The translations under genes and the position numbers were made by a program. A DNA stretch of 64,000 nucleotides from Bryoerythrophyllum caledonicum (taxonomy: Eukaryota > Streptophyta > Bryopsida > Pottiales > Pottiaceae), in NCBI GenBank assembly GCA_963971425.1, contig OZ020520.1, positions 5,994,553-6,058,552 of the forward strand, given 5' to 3'. A model generated the notes under the pieces. That model had not been told where the DNA came from. It worked only from the letters and a program-made list of their open reading frames with translations, and searched no databases. This document shows positions 51,469-62,039 of the stretch, in pieces; within the stretch, counting starts at the first letter, position 1, and each line of letters starts with the position of its first letter.

Positions 51469-52053
51469 GTTTTTTGGCCATAACTCCCTCATTTTTGCGA
51501 GTTTTTGAACGTGTAATATACCATTCAAAGCGCCTTGAAAATGCGCTTCCAACCGTATATAGCGCGCAGCGGACGCCCAAGGGCCGTCCGCACGGCGGTC
51601 GGCCCTCACCCGTCCGCACGGCGGACTGCCTGGCCATCCGCACGGGTTTTTTGGCCATAACTCCCTCAATTTTGGGAGTTTTTGAACGTGTAATATACCA
51701 TTCAAAGCGTCTTGAAAATGCGCTTCTAATGGTATATAGCGCGCAGCGCATGCCCAAGGGCCGTCCGCACAGCGGACGGCCGAGCGCCGACCACCATTCG
51801 GACAACCAGGCGGACGGCTGACGGCCGACCGCCATTCAGACGGCCGATTGGACGGCCAAAACGCCGACCGCACGGGTTTTTTGGCCATAACTCCCTCAGT
51901 TTTGGGAGTTTTTGAACGTGTAATATACCATTCAAAGCGTCTTGAAAATGCGCTTCTAGTGATATATAGCACGCAGCGGACGCCCAAGGGCCGTCCGCAC
52001 AGCGGACGGCCGAGCGCCGACCACCATTTTGACAACCAGGCGGACGGCTGACG
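51469..52053. repeat. Three long tandem units with AT-rich cores
   Basis: Units start at 51469, 51645 and 51875 with GGTTTTTTGGCCATAACTCC, run through GAACGTGTAATATACCATTC and GCGCGCAGCGGACGCCCAAG-like text, and end in CGGACGG-rich spacers of variable length. The cores are highly conserved while the GC-rich spacers differ. Confidence 0.92.
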
Positions 52054-52054
52054 G

Positions 52055-52340
52055 CCGACCGCCATTCGGACGGCCAAAACGCCGACCGCCATTCGGACGG
52101 CCAAAATGCCGACCGCCATTCGGACGGCCAAAACGCCGACCGCCATTTGGACGACCAAAACGCCGACCGCCATTCGGACGGCCAAAATGCCGACCGCCAT
52201 TCGGACGGCCAGAACGCCGACCGCCATTCGGACGGCTGCTGGACGGCCAACCTCTAACTGCCATTTGGACGGCCGGGCGGACGGCCAATTGCCGACCGCC
52301 ATTCGGACGGCCGAGCGCCGATCGCAATTCGGACGGCCTG
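52055..52340. repeat. 27-bp CGGACGGCC minisatellite
   Basis: About eight to ten units of GACCGCCATTCGGACGGCC plus AAAACGCC or AAAATGCC, becoming irregular toward 52340. It translates on the minus strand as a false GRPNGGRR-type repeat protein. Confidence 0.92.
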
Positions 52341-54779
52341 GCGGTCGGCACTGACCGACCGCCAGGCGGTCGCGGCGGGTGGACGGCGGGGTGGACGCCA
52401 CTGACCGACCACCGGGCGGACGGAGGGTGGTCACATCTGATGGCCGAGCGGTCGGCCGGGGCTGCGGACGGCTATTTACCCCTGGGTAAACTGACAAAAC
52501 TCGTTATGTCACCGGACGTCCTGATAGGCCCGAGGACGTCCTCCGTCCTGACGTCCGGACGTCAGGGACGTCGAGCGTCCTGACAACGCTGGAGTTTGTG
52601 CACATTGTTTCCAGCATCCGCACTCCCACAAACTACGTGGGAGCAATTCACAAGCGGCTGCAGGACGGAAAGCTGCAATACATGAAGACACACGACTATC
52701 ATGTCCTCATGCAACAGATATGGGTACTACTCTTAAATTACCTTCAGTCAGAATACACTTATTTGTAACAGCTATAGTGCATTGCATGGGAACTGTGAAT
52801 GTCTGTTTTTGAGGATTCTCTTGTATGGACCCTTTCCTGTAAGCCACGTCTTGCAAAACATGTGGACATTGAATTGGACACAAACAAATGTTTTGCAAGA
52901 CACGATGATGTTTTCTATGACATTTCAATGTTTGGCCAGACAATGCTGATGTCTGTCGAGACATACGCAGCGTAGGAGCCCAGAGGTGATCGCAGCCATG
53001 ATTATTTCCACCTTCTTGTGTTTTTGTTTTCAGAAGTCGAACATGATGATTGTACTACCTCCTGTAGATTCTCCCGGTGGTTGTTCGGAACTTGCTGGAC
53101 GAAGAAGTGCGCGTAGCTATCATCAAAATGTGTAGAGTCTTCCAGCGTATATGTGAGAAAGAGGTACGGGAAGACGCCCTCGATGCTCTCATGCGGGACG
53201 TGGTTATCGCAACGTGTGTGCTGGGAATGAGTTTCCGCCCACATTCCTGAACGTGATGGCTCATCTTCTCGTGCATCTCGTGGAACAACTGTTCATATGC
53301 GGACCGGTGCATTGCAGGTGGATGTATCCAATTGAGAGATACATGAAGACGCTGAAAGATTACGTACGGACGTATGCACATCCAGAAGGGAGTATAGCAG
53401 AAGGCTATAGACTAGAGGACACGCTTGGGTTCTGCACAGAGTACATGCAGCGGCATACAACGACAACCCACCGTGTTTGGGACCCGAACGAGGACGCCAT
53501 TATGAACGACGCGATATTGAGGCTGAATGAACACACGAAGCGTAGAATGTCCGATGAGGTCCGCGGCTATGCACACGCATTCGTAATTGACAACGCACTT
53601 TGCTTGGAGCCGTGGCAAGAGTGAGTTCCTCTCTAAGCACTTTCTGATGTTCTTCTTGACATCATTCATATGCATCAAAATAGGGGACACGTGAACGTTA
53701 CATGCCTGTCCATGCTGACATTGTACATAACATTGTAGAATTTTGGAGGATGTACAGATGATGGACGTGCACATGTCATTTGCAACGTCCACGTGAACAG
53801 GCGGATGTCACTGGAGACGTCTTAGGGGATAAATCCCAACGTCACAGGTGCACTACGTGATTACCGTACATGTCTGATGTCTAAGAACAGAGGTGGATGT
53901 GCTGTTCAGGGAATACATCACAACAAAGGGACGCAGATGGGAAGAGCGAGAGGCATTTCGAGTACTGTCACGACGTCGTCGATCTTCTAGACCGGTGACA
54001 TACCCACCCGAACTCCGTGATTTGCCAAACTTTGCTGATTGGCTCAAGGCGCGGGTGAAGGCAGCAGAGCACGCTGGAGTTCTCTTGGACTAGGACATGA
54101 TACAGTATTCATGTCCGCCGGAGCGTTATGCAACCTCCCACCGGCAAATGTATGCATTTGGGATGCATTTGCGTGTTAGGACTTCCGAAGGAGGCCTTGT
54201 AACTCGGGACTCCTGTGTGGTGGCCACCTATACACAACAATTGCGTTGGAGGATTCGCAATGGGAGGCCCATTGACCATACTGTCGAGTATGCCGGGTAC
54301 ATCGAGGAGATACTGGAATTGGATTACCGCAATCACTGTACGACGGTGTTGCTATGCGAGTGGGTTAAAGTGTCAGGGGATGTGCGAATTCCTTGCATTG
54401 AACGTGACAAGTACGGATTCAGAGTGGCAAACTTCAACCACATGGACAACAGAGTACATGCGGATTCCTTTGCATTCCCCTTGTATTGTCAGCAAGTCTT
54501 TTTCTGTGATGACCCTACGAGACTCGGGTGGAAGATTGTTTGTAGAACAGAACTTAGAGGGAGGCGAAACACACCCCATCATCAGCATCTAGTGGCCAAC
54601 GCTATCGCTGTTGGTGACGACGAGGACTTCCAGGGCTTGCAACCGCCGATTTTGGAAACAGACCCAATTCGGAGAGCTTCTACGACGGGAGGGAGCTATG
54701 TCGTAACCGGAACAGAAACCAACAACCAAGTTGAGATTGAGGAGGAGTAGTGATTTTTGGACATTTTGCTCGTAGTACC

Positions 54780-56115
54780 GTACTTTACTGCCCCCTTCAT
54801 CTATCCGCCGTGACATCCTCGCGGACGTGTATGCTGACATTACTATGTATCAGAGGACATTTTACATGTTTTTGCTGACGGTCTCTCACGTCCTCTACCG
54901 TGTCATAGTCAATGTCTGTGCCAAGACGCCATGCTGCATCATGAATGTTATGGTAGATGTTTTCAGGGACGTCTTCATGGACATCCCTGAAAACATTCTT
55001 CGAGACACGGGTCGCATTGTTGCGGATGTCACCGCGGACATGTCAATAACAACATGCAAATGTCTGAGGGGATGTCGAACAACACGTTCGGACTGGTGCC
55101 AACAGCCACGTCATACGAGACACAGGTGACATCCACTCAAACATGACCGCATATGGATGTCCCTTTTGATGTTTCTGGTGATGTCTCCGAGGATGACTAC
55201 GGAGACACCCAGGTGGGACGTCTCGTAAAACATCTTCCAGAATTTCTGCAAAGACATCGTCGCGTTTCTGCAACGTTCTCAAGGACATCCCGGAGGATGT
55301 TTTTAGAGACATAGTGACGTCACTGAAGACATATGGAGTTGGATGTCTCAAGTGACGTGGACCTGAACACAGAATGACGTGTGAGGTTCGTCAACGTGGA
55401 ATTGTGCTTGCCATGTAGATAAACAACTATAAACTACAAAATATATAATATGTCCACATAGGTATTGCCACTTAGAACTTTGCAAATTCCTTTTTTTTTT
55501 AAATTCTGGATTTTGTAGAAAAAATACACTATAATATTATATTAAGTTATAATTTATTTTTTAATATTTAAATATACAGTACTTAATTTAGTATGTCTGG
55601 TTATATTACAGAATAATCAAATTAAATAATATATTATTAAAATTTTAATTTTAATTTTTTTTTAAATTTCTAAAAAGTAAATTTTATTATTAAATTTTTT
55701 TATATGAAATAGACAAATCAGAATGACTATAATCAAAATATTCCTTTTATTTTAAAATCAAGAAAATTAATTTCCAAAAAAAAAAAAAAAAAAAATTTAA
55801 AGGGTGGTGCCTTTTTTGTTCTCCTCCTCCACACTGCTGCCCGTCTTGCTGTTTTTTTACTGTTGGGCAGCTTTCTATCTTGCACAGCAGTAACTTTCAC
55901 GTTCTTACCTCAGATGAAACGATAGTCCGCTGCCAGCGTGGCAGTTTCGCGTCACCCATGATGTCCTCGGTGACGTCCTCGAAGACGGACACGTTGCCGA
56001 AAACATCGTCGCGTCTCCTATTTCACACGCGTGTTTCGGTATCCTCCCACCTCCACTGTTCATTATTGACGCGTGGACATCCTCACGTTCGGGAGGACAT
56101 TACTGGCTAACACCA
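54780..56115. repeat. Right subterminal repeats of the CACTA element
   Basis: GACGTC/GATGTC/ACATCC motifs in both orientations mirror the left end (14065–16120). They are interrupted at 55440–55800 by a very AT-rich, homopolymer-containing stretch with no gene. Confidence 0.82.
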
Positions 56116-56182
56116 AGACATCAACAAAACACGTTGACATGAATGGAGATATAACAAAAAAACACGGGTTTTTATAGTGTGT

Positions 56183-57060
56183 TAATATGGCCAATGGCTT
56201 TGCAAGAGCACTGAAAGCCTTCACAAACCTTTTATAATAGTTACACATCCCCCAAAATTCATGTAGCCTACTCACATCTCGTGGACCAGGAATAGACATC
56301 ACGATTCACCACTTCCACTTTGATAGCTACCACACCCAATCTACTTGGATAAATCATGTGGCCTAAATACTCAATATGATCAAAGTAGAATTTGCACTTA
56401 CCAGGGTGCAACTTCAAACCGTGGAGCTTTAATCTAGCAAACACCTCCATCAAGTGTAGTCTATGTTGCCTTCGATTTTTGCCAAAGACAATAATATCAT
56501 CAATGTAACATCTCACAAAGTCCAAGCCCAAGAGAAACCAGTCCATAACCCTCTGGAATTCTACTGGTACATTCTTCAACCCAAATGGCAAGAACTTCCA
56601 CTGAAACAATCGATCCTTCCCATCCTTATCAATGCCTCAAAATATAGTCTTTTCCTTGTCCTCATCTCTCACTCCTATTTGGTAGTATCCAGAGCGCAAA
56701 TCCAATGTATTAAATACCTTGGCATGACCAATGGCCTCAAAATTCTCCTCCAAAGTTGGCATGGCATCACAATCTGACTTAGTGAATCTAATAATCCTCC
56801 TATAATCACCGCTCATCCTCTTTTCAGTCTAATTACCATAGATGTCCTTCTTGGATGGCATAACCGTTGCCAATGCATACTCACAATCTAGTGGAGCTAA
56901 CTCCACTAGCTTTGCAGTCACCAATTCCTCTATAGGAGCGTGAATCATTCTTCGTTCAACGTCGCTATACTTATATGGCTTCTGATAAATTGATGCTTCA
57001 TCTATCAAGTTAATACATACCTCCTGCCCCTTCAACACTTCCATAACGTGCAAACTAAAC
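56183..57060 (-). pseudogene. Ty3/gypsy reverse transcriptase (5' half of the split element)
   Basis: Minus-strand RT: ERRMIHAPIEELVTAKLVEL at about 56.97 kb, FQWKFLPFGLKNVPVEFQRV and the catalytic YIDD box (VRCYIDDIIVFG) near 56.5 kb, LHPGKCKFYFDHIEYLGHMI, then the RNase H junction YYKRFVKAFSALAKPLA just before the CACTA. The frame continues at 14037. Frame changes and spacing loss show it is dead. Order on the minus strand (gag, protease, methyltransferase, RT, RNase H, integrase) fits a gypsy element. Confidence 0.88.
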
Positions 57061-58555
57061 GCAAATCAATCCATATACTCCTTGAGGAATTCATGTTCCT
57101 CTACCTCTACTACTCCATTTGTCAGGCCAACTATCGGTTTCCACGTTTCCATGGTCACCGCCTCGTTTGGTTCCATTAGTGCATGTTTCTCCATCTTTGG
57201 TTGCTATTGAATGCCAACTTGGAAAGACTCATCTTCCCCCACACCATCCTGCTTCCAAGTCCCTCCAACTGACTTAATTTTCCAATTTCCTCAATTTGAG
57301 AGGTCGTCTGTTCTTCCACAAACATCTTCCTCTACGACCTCTTTGAAATCCATCTTCTTGTGAGCCAGTCTCATTTCTTGACTCTAATGTTCCACCCCTT
57401 GGTGAAGATCCTTTGCCTTGGGCATTGCAAAAAGATTTGTCGTACCCCATATATTCCATGGATGAGGTGCCAAGGCCCTCTTGCCCTTAACTACTTTGTT
57501 TGTCACCTTCACAGAGGCAAGTGGTTCTCTAGCCGCCCGCAATTCATATAAACTTATGGAACTAGTTAAGCTAGAAGCTAAACGCTTCTGCTCGGCAACC
57601 GCCAACAATACAATCCAAGTTAGGCAATTTGAATCCATTGCCTAACCAAGTAAAAACCGTCGTTGTTGCTCTAAAATCCCAGGCATATTGGTGGTGTCAA
57701 CAGGAAATCCATGACTCTCTCCCGCTTATTTACATTATGCTCCACCATCTCCTTTGATAGGGTCTTGGTCGTCTAAGCTAATATGAAAAACCAGTCACAA
57801 AGGGTGTAGGGACAAGTCACGAGCCTTCGTTTGCTATCTATTGCCAATGTAGGTTTGTTTTTGGAATTTTCCTAATGGAATGTAATTGCTTACTTCAATA
57901 GCAATATGAGAGTCCAAAAAAATTAGAGTTCCGGCTCATGCTTTGGCGAGTAGAAGTATATCTTTCATTACTACATACCTGTCACAGGTATCTCAAATTA
58001 GACAAATATTCTTTTTTTGAGAGTTTCAAGAGGCAAAATACTTAAAAAAAATTGGAAGACATTTATACCATAATGTGCTCCTGCATTATAATTGAAAATT
58101 CTAGATCCAAAACTTAATTTGACTTCTATTGGTAAAAATAAGTTATTTTTTCAAGAAGCCTAAATAAGAAATTAATGTTGATATTTGCTCCAAGTTCTTA
58201 TCCAACCTTCTTTAGTGTACAAAAATCTATCTTGTAGATAAAGTGTTTTCAAAAAAACTTTTTTTTCCCATTATTTTCTTCAAAACCTATTTTTTGGTGC
58301 CTTGATTCAACATATATACTGCGTAGTATATTTGGTATATTTTCAGTCTTTGCAGTATGCAATATACTCATCTTGGGAAAGAGTTGGGCCACCAATAGAG
58401 CAACATGTGTTATGAAAACACAAAGTCCAAAAAATCAGCACCTTCTTCAAGATATTTTATGTTCATCTAAAATTTTATTGGACATGATTTCTTCACACCT
58501 AATCAATGGACGGTTGGCATTCAACAACAATTTAACAAAGGGCTCCAAAACAAAT
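57061..58555 (-). other. Gypsy spacer with an AT-rich insertion
   Basis: 57.1–57.64 kb keeps pol-like minus-strand text (e.g. VKVTNKVVKGKRALAPHPWN) of unclear domain. 57.78–58.55 kb is AT-rich and unlike the flanks, probably a later insertion. No intact gene. Confidence 0.45.
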
Positions 58556-58558
58556 ATA

Positions 58559-59515
58559 CTATGGATTATATGTTTTTTGCCCAAAAGTGAGTAACCTTTG
58601 TGGACTTCTACCCGACAATGAATCCCACACAAGCTTACGTCCATCATCTTTAAAAGCATATGACCTTGCAAAACTAACCAACGTCGACAAGGTCCTATGT
58701 GGTTTCCTATTGCAGTGAACCACTGCCAATGGTGCTTGGTCTTTGTGGTACATGCGCCGTGGTGTCCTATGAGGATCAAAAATATTACCCACATATACAT
58801 CCGGCCGTGTAATCCGACCCAACGCGGATTGTAGCATTTTTGGTGGTCCAAGTTTGTCCACTACAAGCGTGGTCGATGTGCTAATGACCCCACTGCAGCT
58901 GCATCAATCAACACTAGCAAACCCAGAGTTTGATGAATGCGGTGCATATTCTTCAATGTCTTTGACCTCGAACTGCTCACCACCGGCACGTTCTCCACAA
59001 TATAACCCGCCGGATGCTTTAGAGAAGTTTGAAGCAACCGCATCACTAGATTCATGTCAAAGAATTTGAAAGAACGAGAGTTATTCAATCGGTTCTGATC
59101 GCCAGCCATTGACATGCCTTGGCAAGGCTATCCTATAATGACAACGTCAACCTAACCCACATGGTGAATGTCATCCTCTGATAACAAAGAAATAACACCC
59201 CAAATATAGAGAAGGAAGTTTTGATGGCACTAGTGGCCAATAATTCTGGGAATTGTATCCTTAGACTCCGTGAGTGACGTTAGGCCACCATCCTTGCTGC
59301 TTCATCCACAACCACATAAATGTAGCGCTTGACCTTGATCCTTGCTTGTAAAACAACGGCCAATGATGTGTTAATTCTTCTAAAGAGCTCCAACAACACA
59401 ATGCCAGCCGTTGGTGTCTTCCAATAGATGGTAGACGTGTCCAAAGGAGGCCCTAGATCTTGCTCAACTCTGGATTCATGTTGCATCTGTGGTAGCATAG
59501 AATATTGTCACGCTT
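58559..59515 (-). pseudogene. C5-cytosine DNA methyltransferase domain carried by the gypsy element
   Basis: Minus-strand order of C5-MTase motifs. Motif I region GIVLLELFRRINTSLAVVLQ with KVKRYIYVVVDEAARMVA is at about 59.43–59.28 kb. The catalytic PCQ (PCQGMSMAGDQNRL) is at 59127–59119, motif VI ENV (GYIVENVPVV) at about 59.02 kb and motif VIII-like AVGSLAHRPRLWWTN at about 58.88 kb. A C-terminal stretch TLVSFARSYAFKDDGRKLVW follows near 58.65 kb. The SAM-binding F-x-G-x-G is FRRIN, so cofactor binding is lost, and a TAA follows ARMVA, so the copy is dead. The domain lies between protease and RT. Cytosine methyltransferases have been reported inside some algal and dinoflagellate retrotransposons; this looks like such a case in a plant-type gypsy. 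Confidence 0.85.
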
Positions 59516-59954
59516 CTTCCATTGCTAATTTTGCGTGCTATCGCAACTGGGTGGTGTTGGTCCACGTTGCCTCGATCTCATGTTGATATCCTTTCCATCA
59601 CTCGTGTTGTCCATATGGACATTCACTTACTCTCAAGTGTGGTTAGCAAAAAACAAATCCTCAAAACCTGCCTAAAACCATGAAGGTTTCACATTCATAC
59701 ATCCAGAGAAGGCAAACTTGTCAGCAAGATTACTAGTAAGAACTCGAACAAATCAAGCTAGCAGTTGGGCCTTTTGTCCATCTCTTGCTTGTCATCCTAG
59801 TCTATAGCTTGGTGACTCCTCCTAGAAATCCAAGGTGAATCCCACTGGATATAACACCGCCGAGCCCACCAAAACATCATATGACTTGGCCTTTGTGATG
59901 ATCGCCTTTACCCCATGAAAGCATCCGTGACATCATCTTTATTAAGTTGCAATA

Positions 59955-60300
59955 TCAAATGAGCTCTTGTGATGCTTGTATGTGCTTCCTACCTCCCATG
60001 GATGTGTTAATTGTCCATAGACACTTCTCCAAAGTATCCCCAATCAAACCCAACCTTTCAATAAGAGATGCTCCGAACATCAAAGGTTGAGCTCCTGAAT
60101 CCAAAAGTACACGTCGAGGTACAAAAATCCTCCCTTTAGGCCTTACAAGTTGAAAAATACTTTGGAAGTTTTCAACCACCACCACAATAGATGTAATGGA
60201 TGACCTCTCAATTGCAGATCTATCGGCCATTGTCTTGACACGCATAACTGCTGAAAACAATCCCTCCACGATGTCACTTTCGCTCTCCTCTGCCTCCACC
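59955..60300 (-). pseudogene. Gypsy aspartic protease region
   Basis: Minus-strand frame of 114 residues. RVLLDSGAQPLMFGASLIERLG at about 60.11–60.05 kb contains the D-S-G-A active-site motif of retroelement proteases. It lies between gag and the methyltransferase domain. The segment itself is open but its neighbours are broken. Confidence 0.75.
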
Positions 60301-60799
60301 TTGATTACCTCCGTCTACAACACATGGACTCCCGTGGAGTTGCCCAACTTACACATTGAGGCCTCGTGCCTGAAAACTTCTACCATACTAAAGCCATCAT
60401 GTGAGAACTCCTAGGCAAAAAATAAGAAAGTTTCACATATCAAGCATGGTTGTTCCGGCGTCCGTCCGTCCGATGGAGAATATTCCAAGATATTCTAGAA
60501 TATTTGGGAATATACGGAATTATTTGTACAAATTTGAAGAATATTTTGTGGAATATTCTAGGCATCTGTCCGATAAGGGTGTTGTCCGTCATGTCCGTTT
60601 GTCCAACTGTCCGTCCGTCCGTTGTCTTTGGGCCCCTATCTGCTTATGTAGACAACCTTGATACCAAGGTTGTTGCTTCCATAATTGCTTCATGAACTCT
60701 CGTTTGTCCTCCAACTTGCGGTGAGGGTCGTTTGAACGTTGCTATTGGTCGTGTTTGAGGCACCATGGACAACATGCGCACCATTTCTTCCAACGTGGA

Positions 60800-62000
60800 G
60801 GACTAGGGCAACTGTCCTTGCCGGTTGTCTTTTCCATGCTCAGGATCCAGAGTTGGACTACGTCCACGTGGAACCTCTTTGGAAACTTGTGTTTGGCTCC
60901 GTGTGAGGGCATAAGCCACCCATGTGCCATCGTTGATGGTAATTGCCATGCCTCTCAACATAAAGTCCCTAAATTCATCATCTACAGAACTAAAGCCGCC
61001 CCTATCATGAAAACTAGGAGTGACATGAGGATTGCCGCCTCCCACGGTAGTGTCGGCACTCATTAGTCTCATTGCTTCCATTTTTGCCTCCAATTCCACG
61101 AAGTTGGCCTTCCAACTCTTATTTTCCTTCCAGTGGCTTTAAACTCTTTTGCCTTACCACCTACTTTAGCTCCTTTGCTCCCGGAAGACTTCAACTTCGG
61201 GTGAAGCTTCCAACAGTTGGCCTCCACATGTCCCTTGACAACACAACCAGAGCAAAAACGTCTAGCTTGAGGTGTGCAAGTCTTGCCTTCCTTGCAATCC
61301 TTCCTATAACACCATATTCATTATATTGGGAGATTGTGAGCCTCCCAATTTAATACGTATGTTGCTCTTGAGCTCTAAAATGTATCCACTATGCACATTC
61401 AGCTTGAGTCAAGCTGAATGTGCACTAGATTAAAATCATGGAAATCTCCCAATATAATGAATATGGTGTTCTATGATGTTCTAGCTTCCTACATTTGAAG
61501 CACAAGGCACTAGTGTCAGTGGTATATGAAGGAACAACCACCTTGTCCACCTTAACCTTCTTCAGAATCTTCTCTTTACGTTTGAGAAATCCCATGGCTT
61601 CCTTCTCATTTACTAAATTGATCTCAATTTGCACTGAGGTTTTGAAAACAAATTGTAGTGTAGTTGGCACTCTCAATCGCAATGCCTCATTGCAAACCAT
61701 GGTCTTCAATTCCTTGTCTATGATACTATACTAGTGTTGAATTGTCTGTTGTTGTGTAACTCCGTGAGTGGCTGAGATTATTCTGTTAAATCTCGTATGA
61801 GCTTATCTCAGAGACTCATCACCTCGACGTGTGAAGGGACAAAGGGCCTTTACCTTATCCGCTCGTTGACCTTGATAGTCTTGGTTGAGTTGCACAAAGA
61901 ACCTCGCTGTGGGGTTTGTCACGGGAGGTGGCGTCGAGGGTCTCTGCGCATCGTAGTTTTTCAGCGTTGCATAGTTTGTAACTAATCTGTGGATTTAGGG
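60800..62000 (-). pseudogene. Gypsy gag remains with zinc knuckle, interrupted by a MITE
   Basis: Minus-strand pieces. About 62.0–61.74 kb has FFVQLNQDYQGQRADKVKAL and an RRGDESL-type helix. 61.71–61.47 kb runs to a knuckle-like CFKCRKLEHH, where the MITE 61308–61470 is inserted. About 61.29–61.2 kb has further Cys pairs, and 61.1–60.8 kb the ELEAKMEAMRLMSA..MAITINDGTWVAYAL tail. Several frame changes and stops. The beginning of gag and any 5' LTR upstream (above 62.0 kb) are not defined. Confidence 0.65.
61308..61470. mobile_element. 163-bp MITE with 4-bp target duplication (CTAT), copy 2
   Basis: Ends AACACCATATTCATTATATT and its reverse complement, followed by GGGAGATT on both sides. The flanks are CTAT (61304–61307 and 61471–61474). 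Same family as 33652–33888 with a shorter middle, which keeps the palindromic core TGCACATTCAGCTTGA. Inserted in gypsy gag. Confidence 0.92.
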
Positions 62001-62039
62001 ACGTATGACGGCGTACCACATTCATCGGTGGGTGATTTC

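Larger units (their letters stand above)
46314..52594. mobile_element. 6.28-kb coding-free element inserted in tnp2
   Basis: The insert interrupts a codon-clean frame: tnp2 reads up to GAG at 46311–46313 and continues in phase at 52595. TGGAG occurs at both edges (46309–46313 and 52590–52594), an apparent 5-bp duplication. The ends are GC-rich and built of GGACGTCCT-type palindromes (46321–46380; 52500–52580), then CGGACGGCC-type minisatellites. The middle (46.8–51.2 kb) is AT-rich and non-coding. No transposase is encoded, so it is non-autonomous. The terminal inverted repeats are imperfect and family assignment is open. Confidence 0.82.
44330..54750 (+). pseudogene. CACTA tnp2 (TNPD-like) transposase gene, decayed and split by an insertion
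   Basis: One frame runs from about 44330 to 45812. It holds the tnp2 features NNIHACPDGCVLYEDEHAEL with CPKCSKSRW, HFPLIPRLKRMW, NMRLALALDGINPFK, WTISDFPAYG and CPECGLE, and FFKLPYWQ. The next exon (46065–46313) has LDVMHCEKNLCENIL. A 6.28-kb insert then intervenes. The frame resumes at 52595 (IRTPTNYVGAIHKRLQDGKL, HDYHVLMQQ), then about 53068 (DUF4218-type: RWMYPIERYMKTLK, PEGSIAEGY) and 53.9–54.75 kb (DUF4216-type: YGFRVANFNHM, FCDDPTRLGWKIV). Breaks: TGA 44784–44786, TAG 45360–45362, TGA 45663–45665, a one-base shift near 53.2 kb and TAG 54091–54093. The intron at 45813–46064 and later introns carry GACGTC repeats. tnp2 proteins are the catalytic transposases of CACTA elements; this copy cannot make a full protein. 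Confidence 0.9.
14038..56179. mobile_element. Giant CACTA (En/Spm) transposon, 42,142 bp, with nested insertions
   Basis: The left end reads CACTATAAGAAACCCGTGTT; the right end, reversed, reads CACTATAAAAACCCGTGTTT. The element is flanked by the 3-bp duplication TGT (14035–14037 and 56180–56182). Removing it together with one TGT restores the gypsy RNase H reading frame across the site, independent proof of both boundaries. It contains a minus-strand TNPA-like gene (37034–about 16.4 kb) and a plus-strand tnp2 gene (44.3–54.75 kb), both carrying in-frame stops. It also carries dense GACGTC/GATGTC subterminal repeats at both ends and several later insertions: the MULE at 19798, a MITE at 33652, the 6.28-kb element at 46314, and captured gene pieces near 40–41.6 kb. 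Without the two largest inserts it is still about 23.6 kb, large for a CACTA. Confidence 0.95.

Noticed and set aside
52055-52340. CRISPR-like regular repeats
   Set aside because: Units are head-to-tail without unique spacers in a plant transposon: a minisatellite.
51400-52583. Long open frames on both strands (for example a 365-residue GRPNGG/RPSEWRS-type frame)
   Set aside because: They are translations of the CGGACGGCC minisatellite, open in several frames at once with no domain.
44784-54093. Stop-codon reassignment or U-to-C RNA editing to explain in-frame TAG/TGA in tnp2
   Set aside because: Host genes and the MULE use normal stops with no internal ones; such editing is known from organelles, not nuclear transposons. 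Mutation decay is simpler.
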